From Enoplolaimus lenunculus (Eukaryota; Nematoda; Enoplea; Enoplida; Thoracostomopsidae), in the NCBI GenBank assembly GCA_030248215.1, contig JASANG010000840.1:1-64000 (forward strand): DNA of 64,000 bases, written 5' to 3'. The position numbers and the translations under genes are program-made. Of the stretch, positions 1 through 23,800 are shown piece after piece. The notes below the pieces were generated by a model. That model ran no database searches and was not told the DNA's origin. It saw only the letters and a list, made by a program, of their open reading frames with translations. The first letter of the stretch is position 1. Each line of letters opens with the position of its first letter.

Positions 1-183
1 ATATATAAAATTCTGAGTTGATTAAACTCATTTTGATTTAATTAATCAACTTCCCCGGAATCACTTCAACTCAAGTAAGAATCAGCTCAACTCACCAGTG
101 AGTTAAAGTTTACTGTTAATAACTCAGAAATAACTAACTTTCCAACTGAGTTGATTTAATTAACTCATTTAACTTTATAGTGC
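1..183 (+). mobile_element. Family C MITE (C1), cut by the window edge
   Basis: ACTCA/TGAGT-rich sequence. The right two-thirds of the element is present, ending aactcatttaactttatagtg. Confidence 0.7.
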
Positions 184-198
184 AACACATTAAAAATC

Positions 199-421
199 GG
201 GCCCATGTTACTTTTAAGGGGCGTCCAGGTTTTTGGTCGGTCTTATAAAAGAGTACGTGTAGATTCTAGATTACATTTTTTGGCTTAGGCTTAGTCTTAG
301 TCTTCGGCATATAGGCTTAGGAACTCATTTTTGCAACGCTTAGGCTAATAGGCTTTTAGGCTTAGGAAACATATATATACGCTTAATCTACTGTTACGCC
401 CCTTAAAGTATTACATTAGCC
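199..421 (+). mobile_element. Family A TTAGGC MITE (A1)
   Basis: Left end GGGCCCATGTTACTTTTAAG and right end CCTTAAAGTATTACATTAGCC are inverted repeats. The flanks give a near-perfect 8-bp duplication (aaaaatcg / gaaaatcg). The interior has a TATAAAAGAGTA motif and degenerate TTAGGC hexamers. Confidence 0.85.
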
Positions 422-498
422 GAAAATCGAAACATAGTGTATTTAGGTTTATTAACTGAATCGTTTAAAGTTTTCCCATCCTTTTAAACAACATCATC

Positions 499-1949
499 AT
501 GAAAAACCTAACTTTATGCGGGATCCCACATGATCATTACGTAACAAATTGTTTTGTCAACTATCACAACACGACCAACGGCCGCAATGAATGCTTTCAT
601 CCAGGAATTACAATTATGGCATTCTTACTTGTAACTCAACAAACTTTCATTAACGTGCGTCTTGTACGTCCAAATTCAACACGAGTTCAAAACGTTTTTC
701 AACTTTTCCACGAGTTAAGTGATCCTCAAACACAGTGTGACTGTACTTGGTATTCCATACAAAATCAATCCAAGCGACGCGACTCAACGCATCGAACGCA
801 AAAATGATAGCAATGTACCATCGTCACTTTCCATATGCAATTAACGCCATCGCTCCGGCAAGACTCGATTCGTTCAAACTATTAAAAATACTTCAACCAT
901 CGACTTTAATTGCATTTATTACCGTAGTAACACTTTTATGGCTCGCAATGCTATGCGAACGAAAATTCATCCATCAAACCAGTACCACCAATGACAGTCA
1001 AGCCACCGGCTACGAACGAAACCGTAAATTTGAACTCGTGTTCGCAGTATTCAATCTGTTTATCATCAACGTTTATGCTAATTTGCTCACTATACACATC
1101 GCTGGAATGGCTCTCAATCACCGTGGCGGCAACGTGAACAATTTTTCACAACTACTCAAATGTGTCGCCGACCACGAGTGTCGACTGTATTTATCGCCTA
1201 CGCTCCTGCGTGATATGTTCGACAAAACGAAACATCACAAAGAATTTTCAATTTTATTCTCACAAAACAATGCCGATTACGTTAAAACATATCACAGCAA
1301 TGAATTGGTTAACATTTTGCGATTAATAGTTCAACCTCATCCAACACTATCGACCATAGTAATAACGAGCACAATGCGTACAAATGTCGTATATCGACAT
1401 GCGATTGCAACAAAAATATCGAGTTTTCGCATTCCAGACTACTTGTCTCGCCCGTTATCATATTATTGTCGCGCAAGCTTAAATCGAAAACTTACAACTC
1501 AACTGAAACAAGCGTTTACGACACTGCTCGCTTCGTACGCGCTCGAAGCATCGTTGAACTCGTACTACGCTGAACTGCACCATCAAGTATATGCGTCGCA
1601 TTTCAAATCACGACAATTATTGCAACAAAGCAAACTGGTCACTGTGCAGCATCCGGTTTCAATTTTTGAAATGACCGACAATTTTTGGTTTCTATTTTTA
1701 TCGTTAACTTTGGCAACGGTTTTAGCCAGTGCCGAAATTGTCTATTTCCGCCGCCATACCGCTCAGTGTATCAGTACATCGTGGAAAAAATCATCGCACA
1801 TACAACATGCCAAACAACAAATCAACTGTCCTATTATATCGTGCTCTCAGTTTCGGCTAATACTTAGACAACACATTGATTGTTGTCTAAATAACAATAC
1901 CGATACTGAGCAGCGAGTTGAAAGCATGCACTCTGTTAAACATTACTAG
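499..1949 (+). CDS. Divergent ionotropic-receptor-like gene, intronless, frame-broken
   Basis: Two overlapping open frames (499-807 and about 741-1949) look like one protein. The first begins at an ATG and holds a cysteine-containing stretch ending in CFHPG, then a run resembling the N-terminal half of an ionotropic receptor ligand-binding lobe. The second has a hydrophobic segment near residues 50-70 (LIAFITVVTLLWLAML), two more hydrophobic runs (around FNLFIINVYANLL), a long soluble stretch, and a last membrane helix (WFLFLSLTLATVLASAEI) before a basic tail. The order M1, M2/M3, S2, M4 fits the ionotropic glutamate/IR family, although the pore motif is weak. The frames meet at an A-run near 800-806, where one base more would join them; this could be a sequencing error or a real pseudogene lesion. 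No introns are seen, unlike every other gene here. The family call is inference from topology; another multi-pass receptor is possible. Confidence 0.5.
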
Positions 1950-2146
1950 CGAGTTGGTTATTTCTGAATAAATATCAGTGAACATTAACTCACTCATAGT
2001 TGCGTTGATTCTCACTCTGAGTTGAGTTGACTCTGGGCGAGTTGATCAATTAACTCAGAATGAATTGAAATCAACTCAAAATTCATGAGTTCTGATAGTC
2101 CTAACTCAGGCTGAGTGATTCAACTCATTCTGATACCATATTTTAA
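1945..2146 (-). mobile_element. Family C MITE (C2), inverted, ends trimmed
   Basis: Starts gcgagttggttatttctgaa and runs to gattcaactcattctg, the reverse of C1. It begins immediately at the stop of the receptor-like gene. Confidence 0.7.
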
Positions 2147-2459
2147 AATGTAAATAAACATCGACTACTTTACTCGGATCAGGTGCTGTCCGGACACACG
2201 TCGGTTGGCGTAAGGCGCTGTACAACAATTTGTAAACAAAATTATTATTTTTGATTTGCAACAGCGTCACCCTTACAAATCAAAAGTTACACAAAACCAA
2301 ATACAATACGATGCATAAATATAAACAAATAGCCAAAACGGTCAAAACAATGAGAGAATGGATATCTGAGTATATATATATAACAGTTTATACTTTAAAA
2401 ATATGAAAATTCTTTACTCCACCACCAATAAATAAAACACAATTCAAATCCAGTTGGCG

Positions 2460-3036
2460 ATATCAAGAGTGGATCATGACAAGAGTGTGGAACTCTTGGG
2501 GTCCCGCATGGTACAAAGTGTTCCACCGGCTGTTGCGTTTTTGGCCGACTCTCCGCCTTGTTTAGAGAGGGGTCGTTATTATGAATACCTCTAAATTACA
2601 CTACACTGTAAATTTCAGTGAGTTGATTTTAACTCAGAATGAGTTGAATCACTCAGTCTGAGTTAGGACAATCAGAACTTTAAATCTTAAGTTGTTCAAT
2701 TTATTCTGAGTTAATTAACCAACTCACCCAGAGTGAACTCAACTGAGAGTGAGCATCAACTCAACTCAGAGTGAGTTAATGTATACTGATTTTAATTCAG
2801 AAATAACTAACTCGCTAGCTGAATTGATTAATCAACTCAATGCAATTTACAGTGAAGAGGACCATGTTTGACGCCGCATGTATACAGTGCAATGGTTCGT
2901 ACAGGTTGCGCCCCCTCTAAATAAATGGTGGTAGGGTAAAAATGCAACGCGTGCCGACTACATTCATTTCTACACAGAATGAACCCAGTTGCATACTCTT
3001 GTTGAAGTATTCATCATCCACTCTTGGCGATATCAA
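2460..3036. mobile_element. Family I element interrupted by a C element
   Basis: Inverted ends TCAAGAGTGGATCATG / CATCATCCACTCTTGG, flanked by CGATA on both sides. The same sequence at 59503-59826 lacks the interruption, so 2603-2854 is an insertion. Confidence 0.85.
2603..2854 (+). mobile_element. Family C MITE (C3), full length, nested in family I
   Basis: CACTGTAAATTTCAGTGAG to TTTACAGTG. It is built of alternating ACTCA/TGAGT palindromes, so a single strand would fold extensively. Confidence 0.88.
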
Positions 3037-3483
3037 CCGTTGAATATAAAATAGATTTTTTATGCTTATTTCTTCCAATAAAGACTAAAAATCCACCTAA
3101 TAATATACTGCTTGCAACACGTCACACATCACCTTTCAGCATAAATGAATCCCTTTTACATGACCATGAGCAGCTGAAACAGTTTTACACTGAAGCTATA
3201 AAACATTTAGCGTGATGATTATAACGTTGCTTCCACGTTTTTTTGAGCCTCGCAGTGGCTTTTGAATAATATTCCAGCCCCGTACGGCCGCTGAAGACGA
3301 TGTGAACCCATTAGAACTTCAACTGCTACTCAACACATTTACATATATATATATACATACATTAAACTAAAACCGAACAGTTTTTTGTGTTTATTTCAAT
3401 AAAACTAGCGTTTAAAACGAAAATATTGAAGTATACATACCACTTACAAACCACTAAACTTTAGACTGATATTTAAAAATTTA
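3037..3483. other. Gene-free stretch between family I and D1
   Basis: AT-rich with a short TA run at 3342-3356. A short open frame at 3030-3215 has no support. Nothing recognised; 2150-2459 is likewise empty. Confidence 0.5.
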
Positions 3484-3674
3484 CACTGTAAAAAATGGGG
3501 AATCAAATTGACTCTCTCGGAAACAGGCTTTTTCTGACTACACAAACTGAGTCAAATTTGACTCCGCCAGAGTCAACAGTGAATCGAATTTGACTCTGGC
3601 GGTGTCAAATTTGACTCAGTTTGTGTAGTCAGGAAAAGCCTATTTGCGAGAGAGTCAATTTGACTCCCCATTTT

Positions 3675-3682
<8 letters not shown>
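3484..3682. mobile_element. Family D foldback MITE (D1), overlapping the ASPDH stop
   Basis: CACTGTAAAAAATGGGGAATC to its mirror image ending CATTTTTTACAGTG, with TA on both sides. Nearly the whole 199 bp is one inverted repeat (GACTACACAAACTGAGTC / GACTCAGTTTGTGTAGTC). Its right end supplies the last two codons and stop of ASPDH. Confidence 0.92.
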
Positions 3683-13398
<9,716 letters not shown>

Positions 13399-13770
13399 TA
13401 TTATTGTCTAGAAACGAACAGAACAAACACATTGTCAGTTTCAGGTTTCTATCTTTCGAAAATTTTAAACAACTGCGTGCACGTCGTTCCCCCGAAAGGA
13501 ATATGCAGTATAAGTACGTCCATTTTTTCCATTTCAGCTACCTTGATCCCTAATCCAGGATGCTAACGGACAGTATAAAAAATCGGATACGGATAGTGAT
13601 CAAAATCACGGAAACGGATTGTGCAATAAAAAAATGTTTCAAAATGTTTTATATTTACTGTCAACGCAGTTGAAGCATTCAAATATTCACCGGGATGTCT
13701 AAAAGTTTAAAGAAAAGCATCGGATGCACTGAAAGTTTTTAAATTTTGCACCCATGCCAACATCAGCTAC

Positions 13771-13922
13771 GGCCTGTTTTTCTACGGGACTGCAATAGAG
13801 TAAGCATAAGGTTTAGATATTTTATTTACTTAGGCTTAGTTACAGGCTTATCCTTACAGGTACTAGGTCAAGGCTTTAGGAATATGTATTTCCGTTAGAG
13901 CCTTGCTCTATAAATAATTGGC
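13771..13922 (+). mobile_element. Degenerate family B MITE (B2)
   Basis: The internal arm gggactgcaatagagtaagc, an eroded hexamer core and a right end attggcc remain. The left end is mostly lost. Confidence 0.55.
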
Positions 13923-14071
13923 CGTATTTTGGATGAAGCCCGTAATTTTTATTTCATATGGGACAACTGCAGCATATCTAACAAAAAATTGCGATATATG
14001 CGTGATTTACAATTAATTTTAACCCTTTCTCACATGAATATTTTCTATTTCCCCTGAGACCTACTTTTATG

Positions 14072-14140
14072 CTAGGATTCGAACTCCAGTGACTAGAGTT
14101 GGAGACGTATACCATCACCACTCAGCTATAGGAGTTTGAC
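14072..14140 (-). repeat. tRNA-like SINE head
   Basis: On the minus strand, A box ATAGCTGAGTGGTGATGG and B box GGAGTTCGAATCC. Intergenic, 3' of MIOS. Confidence 0.6.
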
Positions 14141-14586
14141 GCTCGAGCCCGAGGGGACTCTCACGTCTCGTGGTGATTTAGTACTATGTATACGTGTTGC
14201 AATTTTAAACACGGTGCGACATATATTATTTAACGTATATACACTGCGCTGAGTTGCCTATAGGCAACTGAATGTGAGAAGGGGTTAAGAACACAAACTA
14301 ACGTAATTTCCAGTATTTAAACAATGAAAGCACATACTTTTACCGGAAACGTATATCCGGCTACACATACCTCCCTGCTCCAGTTGGCAACTGTACTACC
14401 TTAAAATATTATCTGCTCTGGACATAGTTGAACTACTACTATCATGGAATAAACGGATACAAAAATAAATGAAAAGCACAAAAATTTTTATTTTTCTGCC
14501 AACACAATTGAGGCGTGCATATATTCTGCGGTCTTTCAAAACTTTTAAAGAAAAAATGGCGGAAGCATTGGAATGTACTAGTTTTG

Positions 14587-14758
14587 GGCCAATGTAAAGA
14601 ACAGGGACGGAACAGTATGATAAGCATATTCCTAAACCTAAGCCGAAGAATGAGCATATACCCAAGCCTAAACCAAGTTAAAAATAGTCTAAAGCTTAAG
14701 CGTTCCTCGGTTGGAGTCCACAAGAAAAACGTTCCGCCCCTGATCTTTACATGGGCCA
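14587..14758 (-). mobile_element. Family B TTAGGC MITE (B3)
   Basis: GGGCCAATGTAAAGAACAGG to CCCCTGATCTTTACATGGGCC. The core is short. Confidence 0.85.
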
Positions 14759-15715
14759 GGTGTCGGATGAACTTCAGTTCATATCGAGAAATTGCGATAT
14801 ACTCGCGGAATTCCCGTTATTTCTATAACGGAAACGGCCACCGATTTTTACTGGAAACGGATATCCGGGTACACTTTGACTTCTATTTGTACAAAAACAG
14901 TCTTAGCCAATGTTGCTGCACTTTCACAGCTTCTCGATACATGGAAGAAAGTGACAAACAAGACTGTTTACAATTTTTAGCAGAAACCCAGTACCTACAA
15001 AGTACCTGTACAATTTACCCTACAACTCGGGTTTTTAAACATATTCACATATTGCATAGAATTAATAAATACAGAAACCGAAAGAATCAAAATAATCAAC
15101 TTTACTGACCCAGTACAATCGCTCATGTCACGCATGAAAAATGCGAAATAGAATTTTAATTTCATGGATAAATATACACACAATGTATTATAACCAGTCA
15201 AGGGACTCAACAAACTTCAGGATTTCGAACAAACATGAGCAATTACTAAACAGCATCAATGAAATATGTGGAAAAAGTGAATGTTTAGTCAGATCTACTA
15301 AAGTTTTGGTTTAATCGCTTCAAAAAATTTGCACTAAATTTAAGCCAATTTTAACTGAAAAAACCCCACAGCGCAAAGTCACACTTGTCGATGCTATGAG
15401 ATCTACCGACGCAATACTAATCACTGAAGTTCAAAATCTTTATGCCAACTGTTTAGGTAAAATAAGTTATACGACAAATCATAGATGCATTAAAGACCGG
15501 ATGACAAAATACTGTATATAGGAAAATTCAATGTTCCACATGTATGTCAATGTAATAATAGTACGTTAAAATGGACAAATTATGTCGTTTTGTGTAGTCT
15601 TTTATGCTAACGCAAACCATCTTTGTGTTTGGAACACTAAATATCTGATTGCACCCTGGTTTCAAATTGAGCATTTTGAACAACACCTGCTATAAATCAG
15701 CAATCGATGACAAAA

Positions 15716-16824
15716 TCACGTGAACCGTAACATAAAATTAGCTCCTTGGTCTTTCGAAACGTGATCACACTGACAACTGCAACCAGTTACAGGACATTCT
15801 TTTTGTTGCTGAAAACAATTATGTTTATTCCAGTAATAAGCATTAACATTGGGTAAACATGCATAAAATATTGGCCAAACTTACAATGTCAAAAATTTAT
15901 CTCAGTTGCTGTAAAATCAAAATATCATGCTGAGAATTGACATTTTGGTATCCGCTAGGTTTGGAGCAATTTTCAAACCCACAAGTCAGTATCCGGATAT
16001 CGCCGGTAGATTGCAGCGTACTATAAGACAGTATCAAAACATGAGGCTTTGCAACTAATGAAATAAGAAAAATCACACGTTAACATCAAAATTTTGTATC
16101 AAACTTACGAGAAAAGATTAACCGCAGTCAACTACAGTCCATGATGCAAAATAATACATTCAATACAACCAACCTTAAACCACTGTTGTAGGTGAATTGC
16201 ATGCCCACCATGATGGCAACGTTGGCAAAACGTAAGCCAATCTCGAAGCGGAATCGATACGTCGTCACCATCATCACCGCTAGTCACTGAAGGTACAGCT
16301 TGGTTACCTACAAAATAAGCTTAAATATAACCACACATTTCGAATAAAATGTACAAAAATGTTCCGTTACAACATGGCTCACTGCAACGCAACCAAGCCC
16401 AACGCTGTCAAAAAAGGTCCAAAATTATACCATACAGCATTAAAGCAATAAGGAACATGCCAAACAGCATATTAAACTAACGTATGTTAAACATATACAA
16501 TGTATCGAATAAAAAGGGTCTCATTTTAGGTACCCAGGTTTTAGTTGAAAAATACCCACCCATATGAGTTAGACAAATTGCACAGCGTGGCTTCGACCGT
16601 TTGCAGTTAGCACACACAATTGGCCTTGTTTGCCGATGTGCCCGAAATTGCTGGTGCGGGGTTGGACCGGTGCCGGACGTAACGATAGACGACGTCGCCG
16701 ACAGATGTGGATGTTGCTGATGGTAACCAGCAACGCCAGGAAGCTGGGCGTAATGGAGTGTATTGTGACAAAATATGCAACAAACTTGAATACCCTTAAA
16801 TATATTTAAATGCTACAATAATAT

Positions 16825-16855
<31 letters not shown>

Positions 16856-17805
16856 AATAATAATAATAATAATAATCAAATAATCATTGTGATCATGAAA
16901 CATTACAAAAATCAGTCAGTGAATAATGTTCCGAAGCTAACATTTTAATAATTTTTACTCAAAGAACTCAGTTGTTAAACCATACTGAAGAAATTTTACC
17001 ATAATGAACCAACTAACGATTAGCGCAACTAAAATATGCTAATTTTAAAACGGTAGCGGAATAAATCTAGTATCCAATTTACAGCTCACATTCAATTTTA
17101 TGGCGAAGATTTCAATGTTTATTGCGTCTATTCTAGCATTTGATATCGAACGGGCAAAATTTGCAATTTTGGAGTTTAAAAGTGGGTTAAATCCGTTCTT
17201 ATCCAGCAAAACGGCAGCTGTTACCCTAGTTGCAGTATGCTTCTGACGTGTGTCATGCTCGCGTTCAGATGCTCGATATAAAAACTGTTCGAGCTGAGAT
17301 CGTGTGCTCCAGAATCCCCATTGATTGAGCAGGTCACAGTAGGTTTCAATCCAAATGAGTGGTCGATTTAAAGGTCCAGGGCTGTTCACAGAACCACGCG
17401 TGATACAAGGAAACGCTGCGTGTGCTGATATTAATGCTGCTGTTTGTACATCAGCAGTTCGATCAACATACCTATACCATATACCACGAACGTAAGCACA
17501 CACGAATACAATATCGTAATGGAAAACATTTTTGATACAAGTTAGTTGTAACGCAAATGTTGCTAAAACATCGACAGGTGGCAAAATCCCTAAAGCCGAA
17601 ATTATTACAGTATTCACAGCTTTTTGTGTTCAGCTATAATTTCAACTCTCGTAAACTAAGTACTATGAACTTAAATAATTTTCTACTTTTCAACCAGTTC
17701 TACCTGCCAGTAATGTGGATTAGGACCATTCGCCTCAACAGCTTTTAGTTGTTTTAATAAATATTGTAAACGCAGTACAGTTAAAATTAACAACTTTTTC
17801 TGTCA

Positions 17806-17840
<35 letters not shown>

Positions 17841-20800
17841 CACAAAACTACCTTTGAAGCAGAGCGACTGCGTTCACACATGGCAATCCTGTCAACATTA
17901 AACCTTTCAACGAGCCGGCACGAATATGCTTTTCCATCAACGAGACAATTTTTGGTCGCAAACCAAAAGCCGACGCTCCACGAGACGACACCGTGCTGGC
18001 ACCAGCGTTTGATGGATTTCCGCCAGAATTCACTGACTGATCAATATCCTCGTTTGTGCTAGCAGATGAAGGTGGTAAATAGAGCGCAGCAAATCCGATA
18101 ACATCTTCTAGAATCCAACCGGGTTCGTCAAATACTTCGCCTAATGCGACGCCGCTTGACCGAGATCCCGTTGAACATGATTCGCACAACGCTGAAAACA
18201 CACCCACCCACAGTATGAGGCGGTCGTTCTCGGAGGAGGTCCAAAGAAGCTTCGCCGCCCCCTCGAAAGTAATTTTGACCTTAATACCGCCGATACAATC
18301 GTTGCATTCTCGCTCAGCGTAGCGGTCATGAGATCAATCTATTTGGTTTTTTTCGACAAATTTAAAATATCAGCAAATCAAACCATATCTTCAACCAAAT
18401 CTATAATGATACTAATACAATCACAATAACACCCAACTCTCGAATGTTGCACTACAAAAACGTCGACATGCTTTAAACTTAATTCCAAAGAAACCTGCTG
18501 CTGCTGCTGCTACAACGTTGCTAACCTGCGACACAGCCATCGCACATTTACTGCAAGTCAAAAATAAATATTTCTTTGCTATGCATTAAGCAATCGATAT
18601 GCAACGCCTATAGCTTCAACCGCATTCAAAGCTAAAAATGAAAAGAAATTAATTAAAAACAAGCCGTTGTAAAAATTACAAAACAAATTACACTTACCGG
18701 ATAAAAATTTGAACATAATTCTTAGATACGCGTCTGTACGATTTTCAGCCGTGTGACTGGTTAAATCAGGCGTCGAAACCTTCAAAACTGACTGTGCAAC
18801 TCGTTGCCATGACAACGATTCACAATGGAAACCAGCGAGTGCTAATGCGGCAACACGACATAGCTCCGAGTCAGATCGAGTTAACGTCTAAAAGTACTGT
18901 GGCAATTATTTAATTCAAATTTTGAAACGTTCTAAATTATCAAACTACGGATAATATAAAAGCATTTATAAACAACTGTGTAAAATACAAGTCTATCAGA
19001 ATTGAAAACGAACCTTGAGCAGACAATTTACATAAGGACGTTAACCAAACCAGGAACTAAAGAATTTTTGCGACTGCTCAATATTACGTCCAAAGTGGGC
19101 TAACGTGCATCGTCAATCCAAACGTTCCCCAACCAAGTAACCGTCGACCCTTACCAAAAGTTAATCCTAAATATGAATCGGAGCACGCTTTGAATCCCGT
19201 AAACTCCATACTTGACCACACGAACCGCGATACGTATGCGAATCAGGCATATTCGACGTTTAATCAGCAGACGCTTGTCTATTATCAATTATTAAATAGT
19301 CAATTTCTCACCTTTATTGCATCATCAAGGCGCAATAATAAAATCTGCAGTGTCGCCGCACGCTCCAGACAGCCGCTGCTAATTAAATTTGCAATTGTTT
19401 GATCAAGTTGGCTTGAATCGCACAATACTTTACCCCAACCACACAGTTCAAGCAAAGAATATCGATCTTTACTCATATACTGCTTAAACGTAAAAACAGT
19501 AAGTTACAAAGTGAAGTGAGTTGCTGAGGCACGAGTTAAGTTTGATTTTGACTTATGTCGAGATTACACTTAATTTTCACCTTTGACTTTAAGTTCCAGT
19601 TCTTAAATGTGTATCAACGATTGCCAAAATTGGTAATTTAACCAGAAAACTGTGCTAATTATTAGCTGCTAGTTCTGGCTTTGCACTGAAACTAAATAAG
19701 TCGAACAATAATAACTAGGCATTCATCGAAAGTTTCGAACATTCAACTTAAGTTTGTGGTCTACTTCAACTCCAAAATCGACTTAAGTCAAGACGACTTA
19801 AATCATCTCTGTAACCCCGCCACTATTCAGTACATTTTTACTGAGAAAAATAACTGCCGCGACTGTATATCTATGGAGTAGACGCTTTGATTTGGTATCT
19901 ACACTACTTAAGACTAATTCCGACATTAATATCAAACAACTACAAGCAGACAAAAATTTATTACCACAACAGTTACATCAGTTTCGCGTTTATCTTTCAT
20001 TAATGGCACTTTGCGATTTGTTGTATCTGAAGACTGTGAAGAAAGTATTTGACTAGCACCGGGAACCCTAGAAAAAAGGCATAGGCCAAAACGTGCATTT
20101 AACGCAAACACAGATCTGGTCTATTTGACATGAACATAAGAGTGCGACACAATCATCATGCCCAGCACTGGTGATGCGCACTGGACCACTCTGCAATTTC
20201 TCAACGGGCCGGTCCATGGAATGCTACGGTCCTAGGTATGAGGAGACGAGTGACAAATATGTTGTTTAAAATTTTACTGCACTGGTTTTCGTAGCTTAAT
20301 GGGTAAACTCTCAGCAAGGAAAACTCGGTGAAAAACAGTATTTAAGTTTTCCGACAAATCTGGTGCGATTTATATCCTTTGCACAAGCTTGTACTGCACG
20401 GATCGAAACGGTAAATTACAATAGTTCATTATTTCGGCGATTAATAAAACCGTGTGTTGAATTCCAGTCGGGATTGCAAGCGGTCAGGTAATGGTCTTGC
20501 GATAAGCGGCCCGGACCGCGGTTGCAGTCCATCCACATCGCTATCCAACCCCATGACTAACAATTCGCTACAAAGCATCGTATAGGCTACAAATGTATAG
20601 CGGCTTCGTTAAGTAAACAAATTACGTAAATCTTTCACAACAACACACGACATTCAGAATGCGTACCTACAAATTATTGGAAACATCATAGGTTGCAGGA
20701 ATGCAAAAATGATTTACCAGCTAATCAAGCCATAAAAAATTCGAAAGCAATCCACTACCTACTTCACGTCACTAACACCGAACCGGCAATCTTGATTCAA

Positions 20801-23800
20801 ACTGCGTCTCAGGTCCAAATCTTGATCTTGCAGTAATTGCCGAATCCTTCGAAAATATGTCCACGTCCAAATAATTTCTTCAGAATTAATACAAACGTGC
20901 TCAAAATCCTTATTAATCTCTGAATCAGTCTGTCTACTTGAGTCAATTGCTTGTCTTGCTGCGTTCTTTTGAGGGAAAATGCTTGATAAACTAAACAAGG
21001 CGTCTGAGTTTGACCGAAGTACAGCTGAATAACCGGCTGTAGCACGTGCGTTCATCAAGTTTATCATAGGATTAAATGTACACAAATCTGTCGTAAAGGA
21101 TGATTTGTGGTGTTGTGTTGTTTCGATGACTTGATGATTTTGTGGCAAACTGAATATGTGAACAGAACGATCTAAAACCAAAACTACAATACAGAAACCG
21201 AAATTTCACAAATTGCAAAAATTAACAATTAAAATTTGTATTACGATTGAAATTTTAGTTCATGTTAAAATTTTTCACAACAATAATTTTACTCAAGAGG
21301 GCTCAAACTCAACAACCCCTTACAAAATAAAAACCGTCACAACCGCTTCAAAATACAGTAATTTGGTCGTCACCTGGCAAACAAAATTCAACCTGCCCTC
21401 TGCTTTTGCCAAACATACCGGTACACCAAACCAACTCATCGTTCGGGCTAGTCGAAGCCAGGGGTACCGGCTGGCTAACTACGTCCACACACAGCTGTCT
21501 CGCGGCTGATTGGCAAATATAACGGAACGGATCAGTCGGATGCCACGCGAAAGACTCGATTATTGTACTTGGTTTCACCGATGACGATGATTCGCTCGCC
21601 GAAACTATGTTTGGTTTGTACTCTGCAGCACCTGACACCGAATTCGGATCTGTTGTAGAAACATCGTTGTCTACCGCACCGAAAGACGGATATAAGTTGC
21701 GCTTCATTGAATCCATCCGCTTAAACATTTTGAAATTTGAATATTTCTTACTTTATAGTGAACAAATTGCTGCATTGCTCATGTGCGATGATGACAGTTC
21801 AGTCAATCAGGAAATAATCAATTCTCTACATGAACAACTAATACGTTCAAGCACAATACAAGTTTCGAGAAACACTTAAATTGACAGGTACCAATACTAG
21901 TGTTCTAAAAGCATATTATGCGAGCTTTAAAATTCCGGTCCAAAACAAACTTGCGATAAGAACCGTTGTGGAAACTTGATCCAAATGGAAACAAACCTTA
22001 GCACTCTGGTGTACACTAGTCGACGCTGGTGGTCCCACGAATGTATTTTGGGGAGGCAGCGTTCCTTAATATTTATTCCATTTTTGAATTTTAGATCTGC
22101 TAATCGCACAATCCCTTAATTTTTCCAACTAACTCAGATGTCTGCAAAACATTTCCGGTTAGGCAGCCACTCAAAATGTCCTCTTCTGTGAGTGCAACTG
22201 CAAGTTGATGATTTTCTGTAAAAGCAGCGAGAATTAAACAATTTATTATCATACCGAATGGTCTAAATCATCAGGCTGACTCTGTCTTGGTCCCGACACT
22301 TGGTAGAGGTAGATTGATCGACTTTCGTGACAAAGGATACCCAGCAACCCACTTCGCGTTGGACACCAAGCAAGCTAAAAGAAGTATTATACAATAATAG
22401 CATAGTTCAGAGCTACTAAGCAACGAATTAATAAAATTGTTCTTTAAACCATCAATTTCCGCCGTAACAAATTCCTACTGTTACAATTAAATATGTAATG
22501 AATATACTTTAAAAATATTGACTAGATAATCCGGTATCGATAATAATCGGCATTTTGCGTGAGTATCGGCAACGGCACTGCAAAAATTGCAAATTCTTTG
22601 ACGACACTTTATTTTTATTTTAAACGGCTCTTTAAGCATCATGTATTAAAAATAATTGTAATCAACATCAGTTCGGCATCGGCAAACAATCAATAAACGA
22701 GATTCGCACCTCACATCATCAAGCACTTACCTTTTTAATCGCAGCCAATTCTGCACACAGCGGCATTGTTTTCAAATTTCTCCGATCCCAAAGTTCTACC
22801 ACACCACTCGCTTCACAGTACGACGCACCGCGATGACTACACAAAGGATCGATAGCAATTCCATGAACCGCAGACGAAAATATTGAGCTTGTAATGCACG
22901 CAGATATGCCACTTGAAACGGTAGATGGACCACCGGCACTAGACATGCTGGTGCCTTTAGATCTTGTTATGGAACTATGTATGCCAGAATCGCGGTTAGA
23001 TCCATTGGTATTCGACTGCGCAGAACCCGATATACGCAGATCAACGGTTTTGATTGCACTACCAACCGTACCGCCGCCAGACTTCTTAGCGTGTCCTAAA
23101 GCGCTTTAACAGTATCGACAAAGCTTCCAAAAACATTCAAAAATTACTTAAAAAGCGCACCATCAAAAAACAATTTTTGCCAGGACAAGCGCTAAAAATA
23201 AAAAAAAACAAGACAGCGATGCTCAAGAAGACAAGAATATAAATAGTGTAGGTAGGTACTGAGTACATGGGCGAATCATAACACAGACGAGTGAAGCAGC
23301 AGCCTCAGAGCCTGGATCTTCGAGGAGTAGGTAAAGAGCGTTTCAAAAATGTAACCATTTGACTTAAACAATAAATATTGACCCAGTTTTGCATCAAGCC
23401 TTTTTGGTGCCCCGCAACTTACATCGGTCTCAATCTTCAGGACCCCGACCTAAACTATGTAAAAAGTCAGACAAATTAAAAAAAAACTAAACTAACCGGC
23501 TAGGATAATATCTTGATGTGACGGGTCCCAGCATACTGATACAACACGTTCAGAGTGACATAATGATGCCACAATTCCAGTAGTTGAAGCGCTGCCGGAA
23601 GCGGATGATGTACTCATGGATGACCGAGATGCAGCAGCGAATGCAGGAACATTAATACTGCCATAGGAAACATCCCATACTGTTAGCGATGGTTCATTAC
23701 GAAATTTTTCGTGGCACATTGCTAAAAAGACAAAAATTCTAAATTTTTCAATACAATATTTTCATACCGGCTTGCAATATTATGCTATTTAAGACGAAAA

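Larger units (their letters stand above)
13399..15715. other. Intergenic, ASPDH 5' side to MIOS 3' side
   Basis: Holds family F fragments, two B elements and one tRNA-like unit. 14880-15700 is AT-rich with nothing recognised. The ASPDH promoter should lie just above 13398; no clear TATA box seen. Confidence 0.5.

Noticed and set aside
18550-18640. Candidate MIOS exon (ALNAVEAIGVAYRLL)
   Set aside because: It would need an odd donor. Exon 18191-17852 joins exon 9 directly in phase 1 and carries the homologous segment.
22100-22213. Open stretch right after MIOS exon 4, behind a plausible 41-bp intron
   Set aside because: The phase does not fit exon 4 (a stop follows after 14 codons), and human MIOS has no counterpart here.
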